A DNA stretch of 64,000 nt from Nilaparvata lugens (GCF_014356525.2 NC_052511.1:47021216-47085215), one strand, 5' to 3'. Numbered from the stretch's first letter, positions 22,270 to 33,942 are shown. Notes: generated by a model not told the origin, from the sequence alone. A program made the numbers and translations.

Positions 22270-22535
22270 ATTGAAAAATATATCATTTTCTTTACGACTG
22301 AAACATAACTGATAATTTTGAATGAAAAGGACTAAGAAATTGTCAAAAAAATCACAGATTTATTGATACTTAGAAAGACCGGTTTCGGTTATTACACCAT
22401 TGACAATAAAATCTAATAAAAAGACTAAGAAAATGTCAAAAAAAACACGGATTTATTGATACCGGTCTTTCTAAGTATCAATAAATCTGTGTTTTTTTTT
22501 GACAGTTTCTTAGTCTTTTTCATTCAATATGAATA
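22270..22535. mobile_element. Family K palindromic element
   Basis: GAATGAAAAGGACTAAGAAA and TTCTTAGTCTTTTTCATTCA oppose each other. Between them are GACCGGTTTCGGTTATTACA and two opposed copies of a TTATTGATACTTAGAAAG segment. Related copies are at 39.11-39.20, 44.23-44.34 and 53.31-53.51 kb. Confidence 0.65.
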
Positions 22536-22589
22536 ATTACCACAATATCAACTTCTCATCTACACAAAAAGGGGAAAGAAAGAAAAATG

Positions 22590-22737
22590 TTAATTTAAAA
22601 CAAGAATGAACAGTTAATATTACATCAGATACCAGTATCAAATAATATCCTCTATAGAAGGCAGTGGCAAGGCAGATACTCGACAACGCTGTTCACCTAT
22701 CTTTCTCTACTGCCGTTATAACGTGGACCTCACTATA
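22590..22737. mobile_element. Family E MITE, right half
   Basis: AACAAGAATGAACAGTTAAT to CGTTATAACGTGGACCTCAC then TATAG. The left half is absent. Confidence 0.65.
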
Positions 22738-22854
22738 GCGGCACGTCCTATACCAATGGGAAATCATTGAATTCGCAATATTTGAAACCACACTGGGTTT
22801 TCTTTTTTCTTATTATCCAATAATTCTACGATCTATACATTTCTACTTTGCTTT

Positions 22855-23263
22855 GATTAGCTTTTCTTGTTCTACTTCTTCCAATACTGTTCTATTCTTC
22901 TTCCACTCTACTGTACTTCATTTCTATTCTGTATCCTCGTTCATCTCCCTCTTCATCCGTCATCTTCCCATTCCCTTTCTTTCTCTTCTTTCTCAATCAT
23001 TCTCATTCTCCTTATTCTACTTATCTTATTTCTTTTCCTTCTCTTTATCCTTGTTGTTTTTTCTCACCACTTATCTCTCCATCTCCAACATAATCGTCTC
23101 CTTTTTCAATTTCATTTACTTTTGTTTTCTGCTCTTCTTCACCTTCTTACTAGCATATTTAATTTCTTGGAGCTTCTCCCATATCACTTTTTTCTTCTTT
23201 TTGGCTTCTTCTTCTTCTTCTTCTACTTCTTCTTCATCACCTTTTACCTTTCTCCTTCTCAGT
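22855..23263 (+). repeat. CTT-rich element body
   Basis: TTC-rich DNA with non-simple landmarks, notably CCAACATAATCGTCTCCTTT, CTTACTAGCATATTT and TTGGAGCTTCTCCCATATCA (23089-23190). It ends at the G retroposon. The open frames here are Phe/Ser/Leu runs in several phases and are not genes. Confidence 0.6.
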
Positions 23264-23556
23264 AGAGAGTTAGTGGGAAGGATATTTTGAATATTCTTTC
23301 CGAAGAATGGACATTGGTATGTCCAAAGCTCCGCCAATTTATGTAGATGCATAACAATTTAATTATTATCTATAGTTATCATATTATAAATTGCTTTTTC
23401 ATATCATATACAGTTCAATAATTATTTTCTTAGTCTATATTATGTAAATTCATCTATAATTTTGCTGTATTAGCTATTGTATATAAGTGTATAAGCCAGT
23501 ATATATTGTAATCTACATAAATAAAGTACTCAATCAATCAATCAATCAATCCACCT
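23264..23556 (+). mobile_element. Family G retroposon, full length
   Basis: AGTAGAGAGTTAGTGGGAAG to AGTACTCAATCAATCAATCA. The plus-strand copy shows the structure clearly: fixed 5' end, about 285 bp, AATAAA near 23520, (CAAT)n tail. It is bracketed by near-identical CTT-rich segments. Confidence 0.8.
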
Positions 23557-23945
23557 ATTCCAACATAATCGTCTCCTTTTTCAATTTCATTTACTTTTGT
23601 TTTCTGTTCTTCCTTCACCTTCTTACTAGCATATTTTATTTCTTGGAGCTTCTCCCATATCACTTTTTTCTTCTTCTCCTTCTTCTTCTTCTTCTTCTTC
23701 TTCTTCTCCTTCTTCTTCTTCTTCTTCTTCATCACCTTTTACCTTTCTCCTTTTCACCACCACTGTCATCTACTTCTCCTTACTTTCCTCTTCATTGATC
23801 TTTCATCTACTCCTTTTACTCCTCCTCCTCTCCTCCTCCTTCTCCTCCACCTACTACTCCTCCTCCTACTCATCCACCCACTCCTCCTCCTCATCTTCCT
23901 TCTTCTCTTCCTCCTACTCCTCCTCCTCCTCTTCTCGACACGGAA
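23557..23945 (+). repeat. Second copy of the CTT-rich segment
   Basis: 23565-23757 repeats the landmarks of 23089-23263 in order (CCAACATAATCGTCTCCTTT, TTACTAGCATATTTT, GGAGCTTCTCCCATATCAC, ATCACCTTTTACCTTTCTCC). It is followed by CTC/CCT-rich sequence to 23938. Confidence 0.75.
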
Positions 23946-24140
23946 AAATTAGAAACACAAATTGCGTATTTTGTGAGCATAATAAATTTCATCAGTGCTA
24001 AATACAGTACAGATTTCCAAGAAACCGGAGCGGCTAAAAGCAGAATAAAAACCGTTGCATATTCCCACGCTTTTGAATGCATTCTGGCTAAGCGCCCACT
24101 TTCTATAAGAATATATTTTAATGCATCATAGATGAATGCA

Positions 24141-24354
24141 TCAGCTTGTTCACGTAGGGGATAGGAAATTCACGAATGACGCATCATCACGTCTCAACTA
24201 CTCAACTGATCAACTTGAAATTTTGCATATAGATTTCCAACTTACCGGGGATGGTTATAGACCTATTTTAAATCTTTCAAGATTCCAGTAGATCAAGTTT
24301 TCAGTTTGTCGAGATAATTAGACCCTTGCGGAGCACGGGTTACGTGCTAGTATA
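24141..24354 (+). mobile_element. Family C Helitron-like copy
   Basis: TTCACGAATGACGCATCATC, AACTTGAAATTTTGCATATA and GATGGTTATAGACCTATTT, ending CTTGCGGAGCACGGGTTACG then TGCTAGT. The first 30 bases of the family are diverged. Confidence 0.65.
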
Positions 24355-24420
24355 CAATAGATTGGAACCTGATTTGGTTCTCAGATTGTTTCAGAACTGA
24401 ATGAAGGATTTCAAGGAATT

Positions 24421-24835
24421 ATTGACCGAGCGAAGTGAGGTCTAAGATTCGAGTCGACGGTTTTGCATTTTTGAATGTTTACGCATGTTGCACAAATGTT
24501 GCGCATTTACGGCGAAACGCGGTAATAGATTTCCATGAAATTTGACAGGTATTTTACTTTTTCAATTGCGCGTCGACGTATGAACAAGGTTTTTGGAAAT
24601 TTTGCATCTCAAGGATAATATGAAAGGAGAAAGGAGCCTCCTTCATACGCCAATATTAGAGTTATAATTAGACTATAGAATTATTCATCATAAATCAGCT
24701 GACAATTGATTACACAGATGTGTGGAGAAGCCAGTCTATTGCTGTATTTCCATAAGGTCTATAGTTTCAATCAGGTACTACTTGTGGAAGAGAATAATGC
24801 GTGAGGTCTACTGTTCACAGAACTACCAGTCGAAC
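24421..24835 (+). mobile_element. Family B copy
   Basis: ATTGACCGAGCGAAGTGAGG to CACAGAACTACCAGT, about 414 bp, with all body landmarks (GCGCGTCGACGTATGAACAA, AGGAGCCTCCTTCATACGCC). Confidence 0.75.
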
Positions 24836-24962
24836 TATATTATTTTTCAATTTTGTGTTCGAAAAATTGCACATTGTTTCAATTTACGCGATTTTGGGAA
24901 ATCCAAACAAATTCTGTGCCTTATATATGGAATTTCCACTTGAAAACCCATCTCGAAAGTAA

Positions 24963-25270
24963 TATTTGTAATAACTATAGATAAAAAAGATAATATTGTT
25001 ATGCATCTACATAAATTGGCGGAGCTTTGGACATATCAATGTCCATTCTTCGGAAAGAATATTCAAAGTATCCTACCCACCAACTCTCTACCAAAGAGAG
25101 AGAGAGAGAGAGAGAGAGTGAGTGAGAGAGTGTGAGACAGACCAATGAAGAGAGAGAGAGAGATTAGAGCTCTTCATTTATGTATGTTACAATATAATAC
25201 TGGCTTATACACTAAACGACAATACATTGAACGACAGAGAGAGAGTGAGTGTGAGAGAGTATGAGACAGA
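24963..25270 (-). mobile_element. Family G fragments within GA repeats
   Basis: 24965-25096 matches G from ATAACTATAGATAA to AACTCTCTACCAAA. Then (GA)n, a short G piece (ATACTGGCTTATACACTAAA, about 25195) and more GA-rich sequence follow. Confidence 0.6.
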
Positions 25271-25619
25271 CCAATGGAAAGAGAGAGAAAACACAGAATT
25301 ACTCTCAGAATTCATTCTAGAGTGCCTGAGCAAATACATTCCAATTTCTCGATAAATTTGATAAAATCAATAGACCTGAATGTGGAGGCTTCAATTCAAA
25401 TACCAATTATATTTTATTTACTATCCAATACATATATTTACTACATGTTTCCATCTATTTATTTATATCTGCAGCTGATACATAAATGCACATACAAAAT
25501 AGTGTTGTCAGTATAGGTTGAATGATAAGCATCAATGTCACTACACAAGGGACACTGACAAATTTAAGTGAGGCAGATGTTGGCAATTCAGAGAACTGCT
25601 ATATTATTATCGAAGTTCT

Positions 25620-25800
25620 AATCTGCGATGGCTCAAGGAGAGTTGTCTCTGAGCGAGAGAGAGTGAGTTAGTGAGAGTGATGAAGATATGGGTGGGAGAG
25701 AGAGAGAGTGTGTGAGTGATACTGGAATGGCTGAGTTGTTTCTAAGAGAGAGAGGAAGATATATTTGAGAAGAGTAGAAGAGTAAAACGGAGAGAGAGCG
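25620..25800. repeat. GA-rich low complexity
   Basis: GAGAGAGAGTGAGTTAGTGA-type runs; no gene. The preceding 25271-25619 has no identified feature. Confidence 0.6.
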
Positions 25801-25959
25801 AGAAAGATTCTCTTTTATCATCTGGCTTCCTGGAACAGTTTCAATTCTCCATTCTAAGAAATCGCGTCGGACCGACTTACGTGTAAAATATAATTCTCAG
25901 AAATTCGTTTTTATCTCAGACTCGCGGCTTTACTATCTCAATATATTTATTCTCTTTTC

Positions 25960-26720
25960 ATTTCAGCTTCTTCTTCTTCTACTTCTTCGCCTCTTGTTTC
26001 TTCTGCTCTTCTTTTTCTTCTTCTCCTTCTTCTTTTTCTTCTTCTTCAACTACAACACCTCGTTCTTCATTTTTATATCGTGTTCCCTCTTCTAAAATAT
26101 TTCTTCTCTTTTTTTTTTCTTCTTCTTTTTCTTCATCATCTTCTTCTTCTTCTTCAACTACAACACCTCATTCATCATGTTTATATCGTGTTCCCTCTTC
26201 TACAAGATCTCTCCTCTTTTCACCTCTTCTTCTTGATCTTCTTCTTCTTCTCATTCAACTATAACACCTCATTCTTCCTTTTTATATCTTGTATCCTTAT
26301 CTACAATATTTCTTCCCTTTTCACATCAGCTTCTTCTCCTTCTTCTGCTCTTCTTCTTCATCTTCAACTCATTCAACTACATCTCCTCGTTCTTTTTTTA
26401 TATCTACAATATTTCTCCTCTTTTCACATCAGCTTCTCTTCTCCTTCTTCACCTCTTGTTTCTCATTTCTTCTTGTGGTCTTTTCAGTTTTGTTCTTCTT
26501 CTTCCTCTCCTTCTAATTCTTTTTATTCATCATCATCATTATCATCATCTTCTTCTACAATACCTCGTTCTTCCATTTTTAATCACCTTTTCTCTTCAAC
26601 AATTTTTTCATAATGTATACAATTTTCATCTTCAAATTTTTCCTTGTTCCTATTCATTCCCCCGTCTTCTTCTTTTGTATTTTCATCTTTTCATTGTCAT
26701 CTTCTCTGATAGCTATCTGA
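25960..26720 (+). repeat. CTT-rich array with ~100-bp higher-order unit
   Basis: The phrase TTCAACTACAACACCTC(A/G)TTCTTC...TTTATAT..(T)GTTCCCTCTTCTA.AATATTT is repeated about four times (near 26045, 26155, 26257, 26370), separated by TTC runs and CTTTTCACATCAGCTTCT. The single-residue-biased frames are not genes. Confidence 0.7.
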
Positions 26721-27415
26721 GTCAAACACAGTCAATTAATGTAGGAACATTTTTCTTATCAAAACATTATAACATTCAAGCAATTTAGGTTCTATTTCAT
26801 CCTAGAATCGATGGAAATATGATATCCTTCAGTTCATATTCTATGTAATTCATCGAATATTGATGATGGATAATTTATTATAAATAAATAGTGAAATAGG
26901 TACTATAAAAGAAATTGAGGACTTGAATTAATTAACATTTTCAGATTATAAATAAGATAGGAGGTGGATCAAGCGTGTTTCAATCACTTCTGCATCTATT
27001 GGTCAATGATATTCCAAATTCATTGCAAAAATTTAAATATATATTAGAGATCTATAACAAGTTTTTCTCAAGATAGCATCTCCAGAAATTACTTAAAATT
27101 TGAATAACTCAGAGATTTATAACGATTTTTTCTCAAGAAAGCATGTTCAGAAATTTGAATAATTCAGAGATTTAAAACAATTTTTCTCAAGATATTAATA
27201 TCCTCCTTGAAAAACTTGAAACATAAAAATTTCCGGTTAAGCATATGCTAGTGTGAGAAAAAAACAAGCCTGCTTGAAAAGTGGAAATTTATGGAAAGAA
27301 AATTATTGTTTTCAGTAGAATTTTGTAAGATGCAGACGCCGACAAGTTCAGTTTTTTTTATTGTGAAATTTCCAAGAATATTGAAGGTCTACTACTACCA
27401 GCATGAAATAGAATA
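26721..27415. other. AT-rich sequence, no gene seen
   Basis: TTTCTCAAGA..GCAT and CAGAAATT..AATTTGAATAA recur at about 27060-27190, suggesting three degenerate ~65-bp units. Nothing else is recognised. Confidence 0.35.
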
Positions 27416-27419
27416 CAAG

Positions 27420-27423
27420 TTTG

Positions 27424-27454
<31 letters not shown>

Positions 27455-27475
27455 TGTGTGTGTGTGTGTGTGTGT
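27420..27475. repeat. (GT)n microsatellite
   Basis: TG dinucleotide array with one GGTG interruption at 27447. Followed at 27525-27565 by a short TTC run. Confidence 0.9.
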
Positions 27476-27654
27476 AGGCACAGGATGTATAAGATAGTTT
27501 CTTCAACGTTTTTCTCACTCGACTCTTTCTTCTTCTTCTTCTTCTTCTCCTTCTTCTTCTTCTTCTACTTGTGAACTATTTATATTAACAATATTTTTCC
27601 TTCTTGCTTTCTAGCTTTGCTTTCAATTTGTGGAAATAATTAAGAACTGAAAAT

Positions 27655-28078
27655 GTTGTGAAGTGAACAACTACAAGACTTGACCTATTTGGGACTATGT
27701 GTAACCTTATCTAAATTTGGGAGAGGAATAGCACAAGGTTACCTTATTTTTCTCTCTCTATCATTTTTGATGATTTACTTATCGTATGAATCAATAAACA
27801 AACCATCCCAAACCAAACCAATCAATAACCTCCCATCGTTTTCCCTTCTTCAAGCTCTCTCACACACTCTCAATCTCTCTCTCTCTCTCTCTCTAACAAT
27901 ATTATCTATTTTATCTATAGTCATTACAAATTGCTTTTTTTCATATCATATACAATAATTTTTTTCTGCTTTTGTAAATTCATCTACAATTTTTCTGTAT
28001 TGTAAGCTATTGTATATAAGTGTATAAGCCAGTATATATTGTAATCTACATAAAGTACTCAATCAATTAATCAATCTC
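27655..28078 (+). mobile_element. Family O copy, TC run, truncated G copy
   Basis: O core at 27680-27750 (TGACCTATTTGGGACTATGT; TTGGGAGAGGAATAGCACAA). (TC)n at 27868-27892. G from AACAATATTATCTATTTT (27896) to AAAGTACTCAATCAATTAAT (28070). Confidence 0.65.
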
Positions 28079-28221
28079 TCTCTCTCTCTCAATCGCTTTC
28101 CCCATAAGGCTGTATCACTTCATAAATTTTCCCAGTATAAAAAAGTTGTCTCCCAACCTCTGCATGGGAAATAAACTTACAATATTATGATAATAAAATC
28201 GAGTGACCCGGGTGGCTAATG

Positions 28222-28370
28222 TACTCAGTGCCGGTTGCACAAACGCCGGTTAAATTTTAACCGTGATTAATTCCACGAGAGCCAATCAGAGAAGCCGTCT
28301 CATAAAAAAGGCCTTCTCCGATTAGTTCTCGTGATATTAATCAGGGTTAAAATTTAACCGGCACTCAATG
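28222..28370. mobile_element. Family I palindromic MITE
   Basis: GCCGGTTGCACAAACGCCGG at the left; the right side reads GGTTAAAATTTAACCGGC. The opposed halves meet at AAAAAAGGCC (about 28303). About 145 bp, no coding. The right GTGCAAC end is missing here. Confidence 0.7.
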
Positions 28371-28614
28371 TACCAGACTTTTTAAATCAATAGTTCTCAA
28401 TGTACAAACTATTTCACGGCTGATCACCGTTAAATTTGATCTCCGATCAGTGAAAAAGCTGAAGTAGGCCTACTCAAAAAAATGACCGGAATCTAATCTC
28501 ACCCAACTCGAATCGAGTGCCTTTCTAATTGTGGCACTAAATTTTTACAGTCTGTTCGAAATGAGCAGCTCGAATTTTCTGGGAAAACGAAATTGCATCC
28601 AAACAGTTTCACTT

Positions 28615-28860
28615 CAATCTGTCAGCGACTGTAGAACCTCTACAGTGTCAGCATTGGGTGAATGGGTAGCGTATTGATGGTATCTATGAGAAATTATGAC
28701 AGATTTAAGTGAATCAGTCGTCGAGAAGGGTATTGGTTGAGTGCTTGCCTCACTGATTAAGCCTATATAGCAATTTAAAATAATGCTATTACTCTCTTCT
28801 CGGAACCATTTCAAGCGTTTCAAGCATCCATTTCCCCCCCCCCCCCTTTATCTGACATCC
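28615..28860. repeat. W-like repeat and poly-C run
   Basis: AATGGGTAGCGTATTGATGG with TATCTATGAGAAATTATGAC matches a segment at 30.98 kb (AATGGGTAGCATTGATGGTA). A run of about 14 C lies at 28835-28848. Confidence 0.5.
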
Positions 28861-29019
28861 CATAAGACTCGGTACCCCCTCCCACCGCCATAACGACATC
28901 TGTGACATAACCGCTGTGACAAAAATTAATAATTCATTGTCAGCTGGTTTTTCTTTTTCGTTTCTTCACTGTTTCATTCTACTTTATTATTTCCGATTTC
29001 CTTCCTGCATTTTTTCTAC

Positions 29020-29540
29020 TCAACCTTCTTCTTCTTCTTCTTCTTCTTCTTTTTCTCTTGTTGTTCTTTTTTTCTACTTCTCGTTTTTATCACCCACTCT
29101 TAAATGCTTCTTCGATGGAAATGAGGTTTATTTTCCTCCTTCCTTTCTCATTTTTCTCTTAACTTCCTTTCACTTATTCCTTTTCTTGTTCATCCTTTTC
29201 TTCTCCTCCTTCTTGTTATTTCTCTTCTTTTTCTCCTTCTTCTCTGACTTTCCCTTCTTCCTCTACCAATCTTCTGTTTCTCCTCCTCCTCACTCACCTT
29301 CTTCTTTTTCTTCTCACTCTCCATCCTCCTTTCATATCTCTTCTTCCTTCTCATTCCTTCTTCTTCTCCTTTTTCTCTAATCTTTTTCACCTCTCCCAAT
29401 CCTCTTCTTCTTCTACTCCTTCTCCTTCTTCTTGTTCCTTTTCTTTCCTCATGAGACTGCCTCATATTTCTCCGTTCTCTCTCAGCGTTTCTTGTTCTGC
29501 GCGTTCTAAATTCATTGCCAAGCATCATCATCATCATCAT

Positions 29541-29596
<56 letters not shown>

Positions 29597-29600
29597 AGTC
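29020..29600. repeat. CTT-rich tract and (ATC)n array
   Basis: 29025-29460 is TTC/CTC-rich. 29521-29597 is (ATC)n with one interruption, followed by scattered CATCATCAT to 29740. It produces poly-Asp and poly-Met frames only. Confidence 0.85.
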
Positions 29601-29740
29601 ATGATAATCATCAACTGCTAGACTACTCAACTGCCAATATCCTAGCAAGCATCAATAGCACTCTAAACTTTTTAAAAATGAAATCATCATCATCATACTC
29701 TACTCCTAAACAATATCATCATTATCATCATCATCTACAA

Positions 29741-30130
29741 CCGTCTATTCCCCAATGACATCATAAAAGCAGGTGACCTTGTTTGAATAATACTTCTGCT
29801 ACTGTCTGCGCAAGCGTACAAACCGCTCTAAACTAACAGGTTTCAGACACAGTAACTATATAACTATATAACTGGTTACAAGTTATATATAGTTACTGTA
29901 GTTTCATAAATGATGTGAACAGCTGCTGATAGATTCACTAGAATTTGTCAGTATTTTCTTTCAAATTACATCTATGCTTCTCATTTAACGGATGCTGACT
30001 GTAGTGGGTGATCAGCGTACTTTAGAAATAATAATGATAGCTTCCTAGAAATGTTTGTTTTCTGATGGCGCATCGCAGTTTGACATAGAAATAGAGTTGT
30101 ACAGATATTAATAATGAAAGATATAAAAAT
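29741..30130. other. Unassigned sequence
   Basis: Contains a short inverted repeat built on GTAACTATATA / TATATAGTTAC (29850-29900) and a W-like phrase (TTCTCATTTAACGGATGCTG, about 29977). No gene. Confidence 0.35.
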
Positions 30131-30139
30131 AGGGAAAGG

Positions 30140-30785
30140 ATGCAGTGGAGGAAGATGAAGAGGAAGAAGAAGAAGAAGAAGAAAAAGAAGAAGAAGAAGA
30201 AGAAGAAGAAGAAGGAGAATAAAAGGAAGAAGAAAAAGAATAAAAGGAAGAAGAAGAAGAATAAAAGGAAGAAGAAGAAGAAGAAGGAGTGGAAGAACAA
30301 GAAGTAAAAAAGGAAGACCAGTAGTTGAAGATAATATGAATAAGGAAGGAACAAGATGTTAGATAGGAAGAGAAATAGGTTGAAGGATTGAACGAAAAAG
30401 ATGAGAAAGAGAAGAAGAAACAGAATGAGAAGGAGAAGAAGAAGAAAAAGGAGAAGATGAACAAGGAGAAGTAAAACAGGAAGTAGAAAATCAATTGAAG
30501 ACAATACGAATAATGAAGGAACAATATGTTTGCAAGGAGGAGAAAATAGGTGGAGAAGTAGTAGAAGATACTAAAGAATAAGAAGAAGGAGAAGAACAAG
30601 AAGAGAAGAAGGAGTAAAAGAGGAGAAAGAAGAGCAATGGAAGACAATAAGAATAAGGAAGGGAGGAGACGTTTGCAAGGAAGCAAGGATAAGTGGTGAA
30701 TAGAACGAGGAGAAGAGGAAGAACAAGAAAAAGAAAAAGAAGAAGGAGAAAAAAAAGAAGAAGAAGGAAACAAAATCCAATTCAT
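30140..30785 (-). repeat. GAA-rich array with higher-order repeats
   Basis: AGAAGAAG runs interleaved with repeated non-simple blocks. TTGAAGACAATACGAATAATGAAGGAACA (shortened here: AATACGAATAATGAAGGAAC) at 30490 resembles GAAGACAATAAGAATAAGGA at 30640 and GAAGATAATATGAATAAGGA at 30326, about 150-165 bp apart. Long Phe/Ser frames on the minus strand are an artefact of composition. Confidence 0.7.
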
Positions 30786-31139
30786 ACGAGGAAAAACGGT
30801 TATGATGAGAAATTTAATATTTCAAGTAACTAAATGGAACTGAACTTGTATATAATAGAAGCATAATGGTAGAATTGGTCAATAGCGATTTTCTCAGAAT
30901 CAATTTATTCCAATTGCATTCTGGGTGTACCAAGCAATTGCACTGAGCACTACAATCAGAGTCACTGCAGCATTATTTAAATGGGTAGCATTGATGGTAT
31001 CTATCCTGAATGCTGACGGTTTGAAGTGAATTTCACCTGAGTACAGAGTGAACTCTTTGAAATATTGAACAAGCGTTTTTCAGAGAAATGGTCAGACCGT
31101 GCATATTGCAACGTATAATTGGGAATGATCTAATCATAT

Positions 31140-31920
31140 ATTTGTCTCTCTCACACTCTCTATCTCTCTCTCTTGTCTCTCACATACTCTCTCTCTATTT
31201 CTATTTCTCTCATGATACTATCTTCCTATTTTTCCTCTCACACTCTCTTGCCTCTCTCACTTTCTCTCTCTCATCTCTCTCTCTCTTTCTGTATGTATTG
31301 TAACATACAGAAATAAAGACCTTCAATCCAATGCAATCTCTGTCTCTCTTACCTCTAACACACTCTCTCTCTCTCTGTATGTATTTCAACATACATAAAT
31401 AAAGAACCTCTAACTCACTCTCTCTCTATTTCTATTTCTATTTCTCTCATGATACTCTCTTTCTATTTTCCCCTCACACTCGATCTCCCACTCACTCTCT
31501 CTCTCACACACTCTTGCCTCTCACACGCCATCTCTCTCTCGCATGAAACTTTAATGATAACTGGAATCTACCTAAATTATAGCTGCACTTTTGTAGTGAA
31601 TTGCATTTAATGCTAGCTTATCTTTCAGATATAACTTATAGAGAGATATGGACTTTATCGTTTCTCTCTCACTCACTCTCTCTGTCTCTCTTTCTTCCTC
31701 TCTCTCTCATTAAACATTTATGATTACTGGAATCCACCCAAATTATACCTGCACTCTTGCATAGATATTAGATGCAGCCGAATTGCATTTGATGCAATCC
31801 CATATTTCCCACAGATATCTATAGAAATACGGTATATGGATTGTATAGTTCCCTCACTCTCACACTCTCTCTCTCTCTCTCTCTTCTCTCTCTGTATATT
31901 CTTTGCAACTGAAGAACTTG
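31140..31920. repeat. CT-rich low complexity with repeated spacers
   Basis: (TC)n tracts separated by partly repeated units: CTGTATGTATTGTAACATAC/CTGTATGTATTTCAACATAC (31290, 31375), then a ~170-bp pair containing ATGATAACTGGAATCTACCT (31551) and ATGATTACTGGAATCCACCC (31711). No gene. Confidence 0.7.
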
Positions 31921-32180
31921 AAATGTGATTCTAAACAAAAATTATGTAGAGATCAACCAACCAACTATAAATAACCAAGAGTGAGAACATAATATTTTCG
32001 AAAATCACCGTATAAATTTTATTCAAATATAATTAAATTTCCTAGAATCAATTCACACTTCCAAACCCCAAATTTCATCGGAATATCACTGAAATATGTG
32101 ATCTCTCATGTATCATGCATCAAAATTAATTAAATTCCTCTTTATCGATGATTACAACTCTGTAAAACACTAATTCAATA
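31921..32180. other. Unassigned AT-rich sequence
   Basis: Nothing recognised on either strand. Confidence 0.3.
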
Positions 32181-32345
32181 ATTGCTTTCTTTCATATCAT
32201 ATACAGTTCAATAATTATTTTCTTAGTTCATATTTTGTAAATTCATCTATAATTTTGCTGTATTGTAAGCTATTGTATATAAGTGTATAAGCCAGTATAT
32301 ATATATTGTAATCTACATAAATAAAGTACTCAATCAATCAATCTT
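32181..32345 (+). mobile_element. Family G retroposon, 5'-truncated
   Basis: From ATAATTGCTTTCTTTCATAT to AAATAAAGTACTCAATCAAT with the (CAAT)n tail; one extra TATA unit at 32300. Confidence 0.7.
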
Positions 32346-32479
32346 TATTCTCATCTATTAATCTTTATTCTTTGTAAAATTCGTTGAATATTATTAGTAA
32401 TCCTGTCATTTAAAGGAGATTAGAAACACTAGAACTTAAAATCAATTTTGTTTTGTTAAGCACATGAATAAAGGAATCT

Positions 32480-32578
32480 CTCTCACTTTAATTCTCTCTC
32501 ACTCACTCTCTCTCTACTCAAGTTGAATTTCGTTTTGTTGAGCACATGACTAAAGGAATCTGTTTCAATTAATCTAAT

Positions 32579-32620
<42 letters not shown>

Positions 32621-33125
32621 CAGCATTTCCACCGACATATTTTTTTTCAATTTCCTTCCTCCTTTAGCCTTTCTTCCCCTCAATCTTCTCTGTTTTCTTC
32701 TTCACTTTCTAATTTCTACTTCTTGTCTCTCCTTCTTCAGCTTGTTGATGTTGCTCTTCTTCTTTCACTTCATCTTCTTCTTCTTCTTTCTTCTTCTTCT
32801 TCTTCTTCTCCTTCTCCTCCTCCTTCAACTGGTTCTTCTTCTCTTCTTCTTCTTCTTCTTCTTCTTTTCTTCTTCTTCTTCTTCTTCTTCTTCTTCTTCT
32901 TCTCTTCTTCTTCTTCTTCTTCTTCTTCTTCACCTTCTTCTCCTTTTCCTCAATCTCTTGAATGAGGTACTCAATCAAGCAATCGCTCTCTCTCTTTCTC
33001 TCTGTATCTGTTTAATCAATTTCTCTCGGAAATGAATTCCTCCCTGTATCTCTATAAGCAATCACTCTCACTGAATCTCTTTCATTTCTCTCCCTCTCGC
33101 TCTCTCTCTCTTTCTACAAACAACA
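32480..33125. repeat. (TC)n and (TTC)n tracts
   Basis: 32581-32613 is an uninterrupted TC array. 32770-32940 is TTC-rich. 32980-33120 is CTCTCTCT with short spacers. A pair of AAGTTGAATTTCGTTTTGTT/AAAATCAATTTTGTTTTGTT units (32437, 32519) suggests local duplication. Confidence 0.8.
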
Positions 33126-33650
33126 CCGTATTCCAAAACCCTCTCTCACTCTTCAAAAGCACAAAAATACTTCAAACTAAGCTGACTAATAATATTCTCA
33201 TTATTTTGATGACTGCAACAGAACTGCAAGCAGTATTGCCAACTGCATGCAATTGACATTGACTTTGAATTCCTTCACATGAAAGCGACGTTTTAGTTCT
33301 ATTTTTGGCACGTAGCTTCCTCATCCTGGTTGCTTCCATTTATTTCATGTAATCATTTTACTGTGAAATTGTTATCGTATATTGACTAATGGCTTCTGCG
33401 AAATGTATTTCGTGTTGTACAGCTGTCCAATCCACTTGATTGGTATTTTATCGTGCCACAAAGCTTTCAAGACATGATGATTGTATATTGACATCATTGC
33501 GGAATTAGTTATCTATCTTCTATATAATAAGAGAGACTAGGATTGTGTTAGTTCGTTTTTGTCATAGTCATTCAGCTGTTTTACATCCATTCAATCAAGC
33601 CGGTAAACAGCTGATTGTAGAACAAATAAACATATGATTCTCATTACAGC
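33126..33650. other. Unassigned sequence
   Basis: No supported open frame. CTATATAATAAGAGAGACTAGG near 33523 resembles the start of a short repeat, but no second end was found. Confidence 0.3.
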
Positions 33651-33652
33651 AT

Positions 33653-33942
33653 ACTATCATAGAGAAACAATAGCGTAAGTAGATATCTTATGGTATAGGG
33701 AATTTATGTCGCAACTTTTACTGTTATCCCAAGCCGATAGTTCACGTAGTTCTTTCCCATGCAGCTGTGTGACGCTGGTAGTCTCTCATATTGTGCCGTT
33801 CATACACTCTCACCCCAACAAAACAGTAAAAATTGACAATAATCGACAGTAATCGGCTTGAGATAACAGTAAAAGTTGAGACATAAACGCCCTATACCAT
33901 GGGATATCTACTTACGCTATTGTTTCTCTATGATACTATACT
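33653..33942. mobile_element. Family M MITE with ~100-bp TIRs
   Basis: CATAGAGAAACAATAGCGTA at left and TACGCTATTGTTTCTCTATG at right. The complementarity continues inward through ATATC..ATGGTATAGGG.. and GCAACTTTTACTGTTATCCC against AGATAACAGTAAAAGTTG. About 285 bp, no coding capacity. A second copy is at 58.06-58.34 kb. Confidence 0.85.
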
